Shown: piece after piece, positions 22,087-32,925 of the stretch
Layout of the letters: each line of letters opens with the position of its first letter
Numbering within the stretch: position 1 is the stretch's first letter
From: Leptasterias polaris
Taxonomy: Eukaryota > Echinodermata > Asteroidea > Forcipulatida > Asteriidae
Length of the DNA stretch: 64,000 nt
Assembly (NCBI GenBank): GCA_037783415.1
Contig: JAZGTN010000073.1
Span: 310,001 to 374,000, forward strand
Direction of reading: 5' to 3'
Position numbers and translations under genes: made by a program
Notes under the pieces: model-generated
Seen by the model: the letters and a program-made list of their open reading frames with translations, nothing else
Database searches by the model: none
Told to the model about the DNA's origin: nothing

Positions 22087-22219
22087 CTTTTGGGGACACT
22101 AGGTGGCAGCAGACTTACCAGGTAAATTTATCGTTTTCGGGAAATGTGAGCAAGCTCAGAATTACATAAACAATGGAAATATTTACCTGGTAAGATTGCT
22201 ACCACCTAGCATTCCAAAG
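22087..22219. mobile_element. Inverted-repeat element (133 bp)
   Basis: About 40-bp imperfect inverted repeats: aggtggcagcagacttacc on the left and ggtaagattgctaccacct on the right. A partial relative is at 60945-60990. Confidence 0.65.
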
Positions 22220-22226
22220 TCTATAC

Positions 22227-22380
22227 AGAGTCTGGTAGTTGCAAAGATGTAGTTTGTGAGGTCGTCTCAACCTCTTCATTCTGCAAAGACGTGACTTGCG
22301 AGGTCAACTCCTCCTCTTCATTCAATAATGAAGAGGTGGAAATGACCTCACAAGCTACGTCTTTGCATTTACCAGACTCT
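22227..22380. mobile_element. Fold-back element (154 bp)
   Basis: 37-bp terminal inverted repeats with four mismatches (left starts agagtctggtagttgcaaag, right ends with its complement) enclose a second, inner pair of caacctcttcatt/aatgaagaggt words. Confidence 0.75.
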
Positions 22381-23271
22381 AAAAAGGTATCTAATTAATC
22401 TACTATGAATAGTATTATTAGTAAGCCAGTGTTGAATACTTACAAACTTAAATGATAAACCAAACCCTTGGCTGGGGTGTGTACTTGATGGTGGTCATGA
22501 CCATCACCATCAATCATGTGATGCCACCCTCCATGATGGCCAGCTGTTTTTCTTTTTGATGATCATGTAAAAGCTGTAATGTTAAGTAACAACAGTTATT
22601 AACACCCAATCATTAATATTATTAAATAGGGTAAGAAATCCACACAGGGTCAGCCATAATGCGACGTGTGTAATGCCTAGTGTGTAATGCGTAAATTGTA
22701 AAAAATGAACACTTGTAAGCAATGCCGTAATGATGTGCCTACTGCTGTAACTGCATTTTCCGTAGGAATTATTTACTAAACTTGTATTTTCATACAACTT
22801 CAAATAATGCAAAGTATACCTTTTGTTTTTGGAACCATTCGATTGTTTTAATCCTATATAAATGTAGATACACAATAAAACTAACCTGTGAAAACTTCAC
22901 TTCAAAAGGTTGCTGCGTTTTGAGATATCGCCAAAAATATGTCCACACAGGAAGAATAATCCCTAAGAAACATTTCTGACAGAAATGTTTCTCAGATTCA
23001 AATTTTGGGGCATATCTTTTTCCATAACCACGTTACTTCGAAGTGAAATGATTCTCAAAATGCTTTTACATGTATACTATTGAAAGCTACTGTAGTTCAC
23101 TTACTTCACGTAAGTTTTTATTGTCATTAATTTCCAAAGTCATTACCAAACCTATACAAACCCTTTAAAAAGCACTACAACTATAGCATTTCAGTTTCAC
23201 ACAATGCATTGATGGTTTGGACACTTGGATTTCCGGCCTCAACACTAACAACAGTAACAGTCAATGTGGAT
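22381..23271. other. No gene recognised
   Basis: AT-rich. A short palindrome (aagaaacatttctgacagaaatgtttctcag, 22967-22996) resembles the fold-back words at 56.6-57.5 kb. Confidence 0.45.
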
Positions 23272-23904
23272 ATATTGTCACGCGTACCACGAATTGACCT
23301 ATCTGTCAAAAATAATAATTTTTTGCAAATCCGGTTTTATACAAATTATTAATATACTCATTACTGTTAACATTTTCAGCAAGTTTGAATACATAATACT
23401 TAATAGTTTCGTAATTACACTAATTAGTAAAAACGACGTGTCACTAGATTTGCCGTTTTATATTTCCACGAAGTGACCTATCTCGACGCCAATGATAAAC
23501 AAAGCGTTACGACACAGTCCAGCACGCGTGTGTGACATTTCGCATTTTCACAAAGTGACTTATCTGGAAGCGTAGTATTTTCACGGAGTGACCTATGGCG
23601 ATAGGTCTCAATATGCAATGTGTTTGTACACAACGCTCTGCGGGCAATACTCGCTTTTTTTTTCACGAAGTGACGTATGTGTTTAGGACTTAATTACTAA
23701 TTAAAATAGTTGCAAGAATGAAAACACTCTGACAGTTATGCAAGTATTCAGCTTTATTGTTGTCTTAAAAAATAAAACAAACATATTAAGTATACCCCAA
23801 AGCAGCACTTTGAAAAGTAGTGCAACTTTAATCGCGATTTTCTCCAAACACGTTTTCGGGGGCTGTGAACGAGATAGGTCACTTCGTGGTACGTGTGACA
23901 ATAT
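23272..23904. mobile_element. TIR element with an iterated 15-bp motif (633 bp)
   Basis: 34-bp terminal inverted repeats with 3 mismatches (atattgtcacgcgtaccacg and its counterpart at 23871-23904). The word cacgaagtgacctat, part of the TIR, recurs inside at 23467-23481, 23549-23563, 23582-23596 and 23664-23678 with 0-2 changes, all in one orientation. This is a pattern like repeated transposase-binding sites. No transposase ORF. Confidence 0.75.
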
Positions 23905-24020
23905 GAAAGAGCACAGCTTCACCTCAACAGACTAAACTTTGGCCTAACATTAACAGTAACAAGTAACACTTGCAAAATGGGTCTCAGAGTCAGAGTCAGT
24001 CACAAAGGTGCAGCTACAGG

Positions 24021-24179
24021 TGTTGCAATATGCATAAAGTTGTTTATTGACCTTTGACCTGTCGAGTGTTGCATTAAACGTTCCCGGATGTTAGCTGAAA
24101 ACAGTGATTCCTGTCTACAATATTGTGCTCCTAAAATCATTGATTATTACCTATATATGAGGCATAGACTATTGAAACA
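24021..24179 (+). repeat. 5' LTR of element B
   Basis: 159 bp, TGTTGCAATATG...TATTGAAACA, flanked by acagg at 24016-24020. Confidence 0.95.
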
Positions 24180-24196
24180 TGGTGGCAGCGGTGAAG
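24180..24196 (+). other. Primer-binding site of element B
   Basis: TGGTGGCAGCGGTGAAG begins directly at the LTR edge and is shared with element A. Confidence 0.8.
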
Positions 24197-24678
24197 TATT
24201 CATCATAGAACTTTTAGATATACAATTCTCTATAATGAAAAACTGAAGAGAACCCGTCCGGGAGAAACAAAACAAAACACCGAAATCTAGCACCAGTGAT
24301 TGAGACTGAGAGAGCTCCGCCGCATGCGTCCGGACCGCGCCGGGAACCAGATTATGTCCGTTCTACACTATACACATGAACTCCGTGTGTGCCTCTACTC
24401 TACGTACGTGTACGATCGAGCTAGCGACATCGTCCGTGAGTTTTAATAGTGGTTTAAACTCTGAAACTGTGTTGATGTTAGCACTGTTAGTAGCCTATAG
24501 TCACCCACACAAACTAACAAATGCTTAATTGTACATGTAATCGTAGGGAGACAAACATGATCGATGAACATATTGTGAAATTTGTCTTTGCAATCTACAT
24601 GTATCAAGTATCATCTAACTTTGAACTGAAGTTTGAGTTTTGACTATAAACCTGTGTTTGGCATACAACATATACACA
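24197..24678 (+). other. Element B 5' leader
   Basis: About 480 bp between the primer site and gag, with no long ORF. It would carry packaging signals. Confidence 0.6.
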
Positions 24679-25140
24679 ATGGCTCATGCTAAACCCCTCA
24701 CCCATGTGTCTCCCCCACCTCAACTAAAGCTCAAAGAAAATGCGATTGAAGAATGGAAAATGTTCAAGCAGATGTATTCCAATTACTGCATAATAACTGA
24801 ACTGAGCAAACATGACAAGGCTTATCAGAAGGCAGTTTTCCTTCACTCTATGGGCCCTGCTGGGGTAAAAATCTTCAACAGCCTTACCTTCTCTGAAGAT
24901 GATGATAAAGATGATATTACCCTCATCACACAGAAACTTGACCAATACATCATTGGTGAAGTGAATGAAACATATGAGCGCTATGTGTTCAATAAGAGGG
25001 ACCAAGAAGCATCAGAATCTATAGAGGCTTATCTCTCCGCTCTCCGCTTACTCGCTAAAACTTGCAACTTTTGTGATTGTCTGCAAGATAGCCTAATTCG
25101 TGACCGAATTGTTCTAGGAATTCGTGACTCACACACGTAA
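24679..25140 (+). CDS. Element B Gag (capsid-like N-terminal part)
   Basis: The start chosen is the ATG at 24679 (MAHAKPLTHVSPPP); the upstream part of the open frame has no homology to element A. The Gag core EEWKMFKQMYSNYCIITELS and FLHSMGPAGVKIF matches element A Gag. The frame ends after LGIRDSHT, while homologous Gag sequence continues at once in the overlapping +1 frame of pol. Element A reads through this position, so in element B Gag lacks its C-terminus unless a frameshift occurs. Confidence 0.88.
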   Translation: MAHAKPLTHVSPPPQLKLKENAIEEWKMFKQMYSNYCIITELSKHDKAYQKAVFLHSMGPAGVKIFNSLTFSEDDDKDDITLITQKLDQYIIGEVNETYERYVFNKRDQEASESIEAYLSALRLLAKTCNFCDCLQDSLIRDRIVLGIRDSHT

Positions 25141-28100
25141 ACTGCTGCTACAAAAACGCAAACTCACTCTCAAGATGGCTCTTGATATCTGCAAGGCAGC
25201 AGAAGCAACAACAATTCAGCTGAAATCCTTTGGTGAAACTGAAACTGAAGCCGTTCATAAAGTCAGTGACAGGAAAACTAAAAAAGATTATGTCAAATCT
25301 AACAAAGAATCGGCTAAACCTTCAGGGAAACTCCCAACTATCACATGCAAATTCTGTGCTCGCAAACATCTGAGAAAAAAAGAACTCTGTCCCGCATGGG
25401 GGAAAACCTGTAGCGTGTGCAAACGAGACAATCATTTCAAGCAATGCTGCAAATTCAATAACGAGAAACGCAAAGTTCACGCACTACACGACATCTACAT
25501 GTATGACTCTAATGAATCACTAGACTCTAGTGGTACTGAATCTATCAACTCCGTAGAGATTATCAATGCAGTAGGAGACACCAAGAGTGCCCTCTTTGCT
25601 GAAATGATGCTGGATGGCAAGTCAACGAAATTTCAAATAGACTCTGGAGCGACTGTCAATGTCTTGCCAAAGAAATATGTGTCTGAATCTACAATTCAAC
25701 CACATAACCTTACACTAAAGATGTACAACCAGTCCACACTGAAGGCCGTTGGCAAGACCAAACTCGTCTTGCGCAACCCCATAAACAAAAAGAAATACAG
25801 AGTCGAATTCGTGGTGATTGAACCCAACTCCTTCATCCCCCTCCTCAGCCGCAGTGCTGCTGAACGGATGTCACTGATCACTGTCAACTATGACAACTTC
25901 AGACTACTGCACTCAGTAAACCTCACCTCCACTGAGAGCATTCTAGCAGAATATGATGATGTATTCAAAGGCAAACTACCAGGTACTCTACCAGGTGTAG
26001 TTCACCTTCACATCGCAGAAGATGTAAAACCGGTACAATGCTCCCCTAAGAAGGTGCCAGTGTCACTGAAACACAAAGTTAAAACAGGACTAGCACAACT
26101 AGTTAAAGATGACATTCTCGCATCAGTTGACGAACCTACTGAATGGTGTAGTCGCATGGCAGTGACAGCGAAGAAAAACTCCAATGATCTACGATATTGT
26201 ATCGATCCTCGTCCACTGAACAAAGTACTGCAAAGAGAGTTGTACGAATTGCCAGTTATCGAAGACATCTTACCCGAACTTTCCAGAGCTAAAATATTCT
26301 CGAAGTTGGATCTCCGATCTGGTTATCTACATTGTGTTCTTGATGACCAGAGTAGCCTGCTCACTACTATGATGACGCCATTTGGCAGATACAGATGGAA
26401 AAGACTCCCATTTGGTCTAAAAGTCAGCTCTGAAATATTTCAGAAGCGGCTCCACCAGGCAATTGCTGACCTCGAGGGCATAGAATGCGTTGCCGATGAC
26501 ATCATAGTTTTTGGTGTTGGAGACACAACTGACGAGGCGGAACAAAGCCACAATGAAAGGCTAAAACAACTCCTTCAGAGATGCAGAGAAAAAGGCATCA
26601 AACTCAATGGAGAAAAGTCCGAGATTAAATCTTCAAGCATCAACTTCATGGGACATGTTGTCACCAGTGAAGGTCTACAAATTGATGCCAAAAAAGTGGA
26701 AGCCATCACCAAGATGAGTAATCCAACCAACCCCGTAGAGATACAACGACTCCAAGGAAGTGTCACATACTTGGCAAAATTTCTCCCAAGACTATCAGAA
26801 GTTTTTGAACCAATCAGAAAACTCACACGAAAAGGCGCAGAATGGCAGTGGACTGAAGAACACGACAAAGCAATGGCTGACATAAAAACACTGGTTACAA
26901 CTGCACCAATACTGGCCTACTACAATCCAAAGAGAGATTTGACCATACAATGTGATGCCAGTAAATCCGGTCTCGGTGCAGCACTCCTACAAGGAGGAAA
27001 ACCCATTGCTTATGCCAGTAGAGCGTTGACCCCAACTGAGCAGAGATATGCACAAATTGAGAAGGAAGCTCTTGCAATTGTGTTTTCACTAGAAAGATTC
27101 CATCAATACACTTTTGGTCATAAAGTTCAAGTTGAAAGTGACCATAAGCCGCTGGAGACGATTGTCAAAAAACCGCTTCATCGTGCCCCAAGACGTCTTC
27201 AAGGAATGCTGATGAGAATGTTGAATTACGACATAGAGATTATCTGGAAAAAAGGCACAGAGATGCATCTTGCAGATATGCTTTCCAGATCCTACCTGCC
27301 TTACACTGATGGATCAGATGATTTTGCTCAGGTCAACCTGGTTGATAACTTGAGTATTGGACCAGACAGACTACGAAAAATAAAAGAAGAAACAGACAAA
27401 GATGAATCTCTGCAACTACTGAAAGTGGTGATTCAACAAGGGTGGCCCGATACGAAAAACTCTCTTCCATCTCAAACGTTGCCATACTTCAATCTTCGTG
27501 ACGAACTTTCCATTCACGATGGTCTCGTGTTCCGAGGGGAGCGCATTGTAATACCAAGCTCACTCAGGACAGAAATGACACAGACAGTTCACAACTCTCA
27601 TCTCGGTGTTGAGAGTTCCCTCAGAAGAGCTCGGGAGTGTCTATACTGGCCAGGCATGTCTGCTGAGATAAAACAGTTTGTATCGGAATGTGACGCTTGT
27701 CGATCATATGAGACAAAAAACCAGAAAGAAACACTCATGCCTCATGATCTACCACACCGCCCTTGGGAGAAAATTGGAATTGATCTTCTAGAGTATGATG
27801 GTAAAGACTACTTGATCACCATCGACTATCTGTCTAACTTCTGGGAAATAGACAGACTTCATGACCTGACCTCAAAAACTGTCATAAAAAAGTTGAAAAC
27901 TCACTTTGCAAGATATGGCATCCCAAACACGGTCATCAGCGACAATGGTGGTCAATTCACGTCCGACGACTTCAAGAAATTCTCCAAGGTTTGGGATTTT
28001 GAACACTTCACTATCTCCCCCAAACACAGCCAATCTAATGGTAAAGTGGAATCAGCTGTGAAGGCTGCCAAAAGACTACTAAAGAAGTGCAAGAAAGCCA

Positions 28101-28810
28101 AATCTGATCCCTACATGGCACTTCTTGAACTGAGAAATACTCCAACTCAAGGAATCAGCAGCAGTCCGGCACAAAGACTGCATAGCCGGAGAACCAGAAC
28201 CCTTCTGCCCACTTCTAACAGCCTGTTGATACCAAGAGGCACGGACATCTTGAATAGTGAGCGATCTAAAATGAAACATCTCCAGAGAAAACAGTCAGAC
28301 AAATACAACAAACACGCAAAGGATTTGCCGTTGTTAGCAGAAGGAGATACAGTCCGACTGAAACCATTCCGCTCAGGAGAAAAACAATGGCCCAGGGCCA
28401 TGATAAACAAGAGACTGGATGAGAGATCATATGAAATCGAAACCCAACAAGGACAAATTTTGAGACGCAATCGTGTTGATCTGAAGAAGACACGTGAAGT
28501 ACCACCAGTCATGCGGGATCACACGAACATACATGTAAGACACTTACATACACCCACCACCGCTGACCAAAGCGCTAGAAAACAGAACACTCTACCACCA
28601 AAGCATCACCCAACCCCACATGTACCGGATGGACCTGGAACACCTAAGAAACCCATACACATGCCTAACTTGGAAGACGTCCCAGAACAGCACCAAATGA
28701 TGGTCCCAAACCCTGAGAAAGAAACTATTAAACTGAAAGACTTGCCAAAAACCAGATCTGGTAGACTGATCAACGAGCCTATTAGACTGAAAGACTATGT
28801 GAAATACTGA
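25124..28810 (+). CDS. Element B Gag C-terminus plus Pol polyprotein
   Basis: A 1,228-codon frame. Residues 1-90 are the Gag C-terminus and zinc-binding segment (CKFC; CPAWGKTCSVCKRDNHFKQC, a CX2CX4HX4C box). Protease active site FQIDSGATVN is at D173. RT has RYRWKRLPFGLK and the catalytic box VADD at 456-459. RNase H begins at CDAS (D611). Integrase has an HHCC module (H826; CDAC near 858) and a DDE core with D887, D940 and E976, exactly 35 residues between the last two. A GPF/Y-like module (RLKPFRSGEKQW) is near 1075, and the tail ends KDYVKY. All catalytic residues seen are intact. The frame has no ATG at its start and depends on a frame change from gag. Confidence 0.95.
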   Translation: MTHTRKLLLQKRKLTLKMALDICKAAEATTIQLKSFGETETEAVHKVSDRKTKKDYVKSNKESAKPSGKLPTITCKFCARKHLRKKELCPAWGKTCSVCKRDNHFKQCCKFNNEKRKVHALHDIYMYDSNESLDSSGTESINSVEIINAVGDTKSALFAEMMLDGKSTKFQIDSGATVNVLPKKYVSESTIQPHNLTLKMYNQSTLKAVGKTKLVLRNPINKKKYRVEFVVIEPNSFIPLLSRSAAERMSLITVNYDNFRLLHSVNLTSTESILAEYDDVFKGKLPGTLPGVVHLHIAEDVKPVQCSPKKVPVSLKHKVKTGLAQLVKDDILASVDEPTEWCSRMAVTAKKNSNDLRYCIDPRPLNKVLQRELYELPVIEDILPELSRAKIFSKLDLRSGYLHCVLDDQSSLLTTMMTPFGRYRWKRLPFGLKVSSEIFQKRLHQAIADLEGIECVADDIIVFGVGDTTDEAEQSHNERLKQLLQRCREKGIKLNGEKSEIKSSSINFMGHVVTSEGLQIDAKKVEAITKMSNPTNPVEIQRLQGSVTYLAKFLPRLSEVFEPIRKLTRKGAEWQWTEEHDKAMADIKTLVTTAPILAYYNPKRDLTIQCDASKSGLGAALLQGGKPIAYASRALTPTEQRYAQIEKEALAIVFSLERFHQYTFGHKVQVESDHKPLETIVKKPLHRAPRRLQGMLMRMLNYDIEIIWKKGTEMHLADMLSRSYLPYTDGSDDFAQVNLVDNLSIGPDRLRKIKEETDKDESLQLLKVVIQQGWPDTKNSLPSQTLPYFNLRDELSIHDGLVFRGERIVIPSSLRTEMTQTVHNSHLGVESSLRRARECLYWPGMSAEIKQFVSECDACRSYETKNQKETLMPHDLPHRPWEKIGIDLLEYDGKDYLITIDYLSNFWEIDRLHDLTSKTVIKKLKTHFARYGIPNTVISDNGGQFTSDDFKKFSKVWDFEHFTISPKHSQSNGKVESAVKAAKRLLKKCKKAKSDPYMALLELRNTPTQGISSSPAQRLHSRRTRTLLPTSNSLLIPRGTDILNSERSKMKHLQRKQSDKYNKHAKDLPLLAEGDTVRLKPFRSGEKQWPRAMINKRLDERSYEIETQQGQILRRNRVDLKKTREVPPVMRDHTNIHVRHLHTPTTADQSARKQNTLPPKHHPTPHVPDGPGTPKKPIHMPNLEDVPEQHQMMVPNPEKETIKLKDLPKTRSGRLINEPIRLKDYVKY

Positions 28811-29149
28811 CAAACTGAGTTCGAAACAAAACTTAAGTTGCTGTTTACAAATGGACAGTTTTGTTTGTTTTTTTACTTCAAACATAAAAGGCGTTTTAAA
28901 AGATGTGTGCCTTCAAAAGCTAAAAGTGTGAAAATATTTTGGTTTCTCACTTGAATCCATCATTTTTCTGAAGAACAAAGAAAAAAAGAGAAAGAAAAAA
29001 AATGTTTTTTTTTTTTTTTTTTTATTGCCCTTTTAATTATTATTATTTTTTTTTTTTGGAGAAAACATGATTGCCTTTCTCTAATAACTAGTTTGCCCAG
29101 TATTCAAGTTGTTGTTTTCAAAAATGTTTCTTCCTTAAAAAGAGGAGGA
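28811..29149 (+). other. Element B 3' untranslated region and polypurine tract
   Basis: Contains long A and T homopolymers (28978-29060). It ends with AAAAAGAGGAGGA at 29137-29149, the polypurine tract abutting the 3' LTR. Confidence 0.85.
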
Positions 29150-29308
29150 TGTTGCAATATGCATAAAGTTGGTAATTGACCTTTGACCTGTCGAGTGTTG
29201 CATTAAACGTTCCCGGATGTTAGCTGAAAACAGTGATTCCTGTCTACAATATTGTGCTCCTAAAATCATTGATTATTACCTATATATGAGGCATAGACTA
29301 TTGAAACA
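29150..29308 (+). repeat. 3' LTR of element B
   Basis: 159 bp, differing from the 5' LTR only around tggtaattg versus tgtttattg. Followed by acagg (29309-29313). Confidence 0.95.
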
Positions 29309-29346
29309 ACAGGCTCTGCTGGACCTAGCCTTGGTGGGGTGTTGGT

Positions 29347-29392
29347 AGGACGTCAGTGTCTGTTGCACTGCACTTAACTGCACTGACGTCCT
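29347..29392. repeat. Perfect 12-bp inverted repeat
   Basis: aggacgtcagtg and cactgacgtcct with a 22-bp loop form a strong hairpin 40 bp downstream of element B. The role is unknown. Confidence 0.6.
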
Positions 29393-29669
29393 GGGTATAA
29401 AGTTTCTCTAATGCAAACACAGTTTTAGACTACAATTTTTCATATGTTTACCTGATTTGAGAAGCTGAAATTCTGTTCATATATTCTTGGTGTCCTTAAC
29501 TACACTTTTGATGAGTTCACAACTAAATACATCCACGGATGACATTATTTCCGAAAATAAGTCAGAGTTCTGCACTGGCGTTGTGATAATCATGTACCAA
29601 TTGACCGTGTATAGTCATGAGCACATGGGAGAACGTCACCAAGTTTTGTTGCAGTGCCCCGACTGTCCG

Positions 29670-30390
29670 AACTCTAGCCCCAATTTAGGGCCAATCCACT
29701 CTGTATCCTTGGCCCTAGCACAATTGCAAAACTATTCTTGTGCCCCCTTGTTTGTTTTTTTCCGCCACGATCTGAATTATGAAAACTTACCGGTTGAGTG
29801 CAATATACTTGTAAATAGCCGGCCGGACAGGTGGAATTTTAAATTTTTGTTTTAACGTTTTGGGTGAAAACCAAATGATTTTCGAGAGTGAATTTTCAAA
29901 ATTATCTCAACGATCTGCACTCTCAGCCGCAGCGCCTCTCTCCGAGTAAATCAGTCTGGTACCAACTCAATTGTAGCAATTGATCGTGTCGTTGTCCTTT
30001 ATGTTGTTGAGGGAGCCCGACAAAACTTGTTCTCGATCTCAAAGGTTTGTATATTGGTGCTCGATCTCGTCATACAGTAACGTTGAAAAGCAATTTTTTG
30101 AACGTAATTATGAGAACGTGTGTACGTCTCCTTCAATGAGCAAGTTGTCAAGATCGTCGAGATAATTTTGAAAGTTCACTCTCGAAAATCATTTGATTTT
30201 CACCCAAAACGTTAAAACAAAAATTAAAAATTCCACCTGTCCGGCTATTTACAAGTATATTGGCACTCAATCGGTAGGTTTTCATAATGCAGATCGTGGC
30301 GGAAAAAAACAAACTAGGGGGCACAAGAATAGGTTTGTAATTGTGCTAGGGCCAGGATACAGAGTGGCTAAATTGGGGCTAACCGAACTC
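29670..30390. mobile_element. Long inverted-repeat element (arms about 240 bp)
   Basis: The left arm 29670-29912 and right arm 30150-30390 are inverted copies at high identity. Examples are tagccccaattta/taaattggggcta, cacttaccggttgag-like words and ttgttttaacgttttgggtg/cacccaaaacgttaaaacaa. The ~235-bp spacer is unique and non-coding. ORFs reading through the arms are incidental. Confidence 0.85.
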
Positions 30391-30520
30391 GTGTACTGTA
30401 ATCTATAGCCCCATGGATGATGAATAGGGCCCTATTCGTTTGGCAAGGACAACTAAAGTCACAAGTAGTAGTACTTTAATACATAGTTGCTCTATTTTAC
30501 CTAAAAATAGAAATACAATG

Positions 30521-30585
30521 CGAATGGTTCGTTCCGCTATCGTTTCCATGTTCGTGGGGACGATAACGGAACGAACCTCCATTCG
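30521..30585. repeat. Hairpin with 23-25 bp arms
   Basis: cgaatggttcgttccgctatcg pairs with cgataacggaacgaacctccattcg (two extra bases and one mismatch) around a 17-bp loop. Confidence 0.7.
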
Positions 30586-30744
30586 AATTCGATCCTTCCT
30601 CAATCCAATAAAATACAATAAAAAATATTAAAATACGAACAAAACAAGACTACATTACATACGTTTAAATATCTCTATGAGACCTTTGTATTGACAAACA
30701 AGTCTCAGACCGATCACCTGATAATAATGAGAAGAAAACTGTTC

Positions 30745-31420
30745 ATGTCACTACACTCAAAGCAAACTGTTCACTACACTCAAAGCAAACAAAGTTCTCG
30801 GCCTCTTGCGGAGGAACCTGTATAGCTGTCCCCGGAAGGTGAAGGACATAGCCTACAAGACCCTAGTCCGTCCGAAGCTGGACTACTGTGCATCAGTCTG
30901 GGACCCTTATACCCAAGATCAAAAGAACAGATTGGAAGCAGTGCAACGCAGGGCAGCCAGGTTTGTCTGTAAAGATTCTAGGAGGACTAGCAGTGTCTCA
31001 TCAATGATAGCGGAGCTGGGATGGGAATCCCTTGAAAATCGACGAGCTACCTCAAGACTCACACTTCTGTACAAATCTATTCATCACGCTGTAGCCATTA
31101 ACTCTGACGGGTATCAACCACAACCTGCCACAGTAGGAATTCAAACAAGGAAATCCTCCGCAACCTCATTTCTTCACCCCACAACAAAGAAAGACTGTTA
31201 TAAATTTTCATTTTTACCAAGAACCATGGCCGAATGGAACCTTCTCCCTGTAAACGTTCGCAAATCCCCTACTATAGACACTTTCAAGACAAGACTAAGT
31301 GACATGCATATGTCTACCTTTATTCGGGGGGCCCACTACTAATCCACTACTAGCCACCACGCGCCTGCACCATTGATATCCCGATAGTGGAGTTTGTGTG
31401 CAGTACTATACAGATACAGA
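30745..31420 (+). mobile_element. 5'-truncated LINE (non-LTR retrotransposon), copy 1
   Basis: The ORF at 30806-31342 encodes the C-terminal end of a LINE reverse-transcriptase protein: LVRPKLDYCASVWDPYT, then LEAVQRRAARFV, the LENRRATSRLTLLYKSIH segment, DCYKFSFLPRTMAEWN and the ending RGAHY. Everything upstream is missing, as is usual for LINE insertions. The 3' end terminates in a short acagatacagatac tail. A 23-bp tandem duplication (ctacactcaaagcaaac) marks the 5' edge. CR1/L2-like clade by motif; not resolved further. Confidence 0.9.
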
Positions 31421-32025
31421 TACCTTTCTTAAAATCTGAGAATGATGAGGTGATCGTTTCAGTTTCTGTCAGGACAAGGAAATACAGCTGCTGCATGCTG
31501 CGCGCGCGGGGAATCCCCCAGCCTCGCTACCAGAGGCAGTGCGCCGTATTGTAATCAACCTCGTTTCCAGGTAGCCTGTTTGACATCACAGAATGCCTTC
31601 GGCTCGCTCTCAGCATAGAGCTATGCTCTCAGGTATCGACACCCATTAAAAATTGAGATAAATGTTGAAACTAGCGCCGTGTCGATTCCACTGATCTCTA
31701 TTATAATATTGACCAATATAATTATCGTCAATTCGGCGCGCTTTCCATGGTAAAGAGGCTGGTGTCGACAGTTATCTCTATTAAGTATCTGTATTTATAT
31801 TATCAACGGGTATCGATACCTCTCGTCATGAGCGAGCAAGGCTTGCTGGGGAAAAAGTGTGGGCCAGATCGACCCCCTAGGAACGAGGCTGGTAAATTCC
31901 GGTTTCCGATGGGTGCACTACAAATAGGCAAATATTCATACGCCACACTAATTATCAATATTGTAGCCCTCAATCTTTTGACTCATCATTTTTGGAGCGT
32001 CATACAATAATTTAATAGATTTAAT
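31421..32025. other. No gene recognised; possible decayed TIR element
   Basis: caggtatcgacaccc near 31630 and gggtatcgatacctctcg near 31806 are imperfect inverted repeats, with similar flanks (gctcgctctcagcatagag and catgagcgagcaagg). A small non-autonomous element is possible. Confidence 0.35.
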
Positions 32026-32200
32026 GTGTAATTATGTCAATTTATCACAACCTATGGGGCTCTTTGCTCTAATTTTTGAGGAGACTTTGACAAAATAGGC
32101 TTTAAAGTTGGCGCTATTTTGGCTTGGGAAGTGGAGGGATTCTTCATGAAACTGGCAGCAAGTCGGTTTGAGTAAAAGCACAATATTTCTGGATGGTGGG
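32026..32200. repeat. Dispersed repeat R1, copy 2
   Basis: Collinear with 222-400 (gtgtaattatg...gcttgggaagtggagggatt...ctggcagcaagtcggtttgag), with scattered substitutions and short indels. Confidence 0.75.
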
Positions 32201-32344
32201 GTGATATGGGGAATGCAAACATTCCAACATAATTTATGAAGAACTAGCGTGCATCTGCTCAACGCCTTTCACAGCGACCTGTTTAACACGGGAAAATCCC
32301 TTCAAATTCACGCACTCGAGAGACTTTTTCCTCCGTTACAGACT

Positions 32345-32925
32345 AAAAGTGCTTTTGTTAAACGTGCTACGTCGCTCGGCATTTGAAAGTATATGTATTC
32401 CTCTTTCTAAAGAGTATAATTTCCATTTAAATACGAGACGTCAATCTGCCAGATTTGTTTTAAACAATAACAACAAGAAAGATAGTGTCAGCAACCTGAT
32501 TTCTCAATTGAAATGGGAACAGCTGGAACATCGGAGGGCTATCCAACGATTGACACTTCTTTACAAATCTGTCCACAAACTCGTTGCCATAGACACCGAT
32601 TCATACCAGACCAATGTATACGGGGACAGGATTAGAACTAGACAACAGGCTGCAATTGCCTTCATTAAGCCCCCAGCACAAAAAGACTGTTACAAATTCT
32701 CCTTCCTCCCAAGATCATTTGCAGAATGGAACAAACTACCACAAGATATTCGTCAAGCCCCAACAGTAGCTATTTTTAAGGGAAAAGAACTTCAAGCAAT
32801 GGACATGGGAAACGTCATCAGGGGGGCCCACTTTATGTAATTACATTTCTGCTCAGTCACCTGCATTGTGCATCCCAATATGTGGAGATTATGCAGTATA
32901 TCACCAGAACCAGAACCAGAGGGGC
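32345..32925 (+). mobile_element. 5'-truncated LINE, copy 2
   Basis: The ORF 32349-32840 encodes the same C-terminal LINE segment as copy 1 (RRQSARFVLNNNNKKDS, LTLLYKSVHKLVAID, DCYKFSFLPRSFAEWN, ending RGAHFM) but is clearly diverged. The 3' tail is an iterated ccagaa word (32902-32918). The first ~25 codons do not align and may be flanking sequence. Confidence 0.88.

Larger units (their letters stand above)
24021..29308 (+). mobile_element. Ty3/gypsy LTR retrotransposon B (Mag/SURL-like), nearly intact
   Basis: A 5288-bp element flanked by the 5-bp repeat acagg (24016-24020 and 29309-29313). The LTRs are 159 bp and differ at 2 positions by eye, so insertion is recent. Order: LTR, primer site, gag, pol (protease, RT, RNase H, integrase), polypurine tract, LTR. 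The only visible defect is a frame change between gag and pol. Confidence 0.97.

Noticed and set aside
28147..28512. Minus-strand ORFs within element B pol
   Set aside because: Antisense shadows of the integrase coding region.
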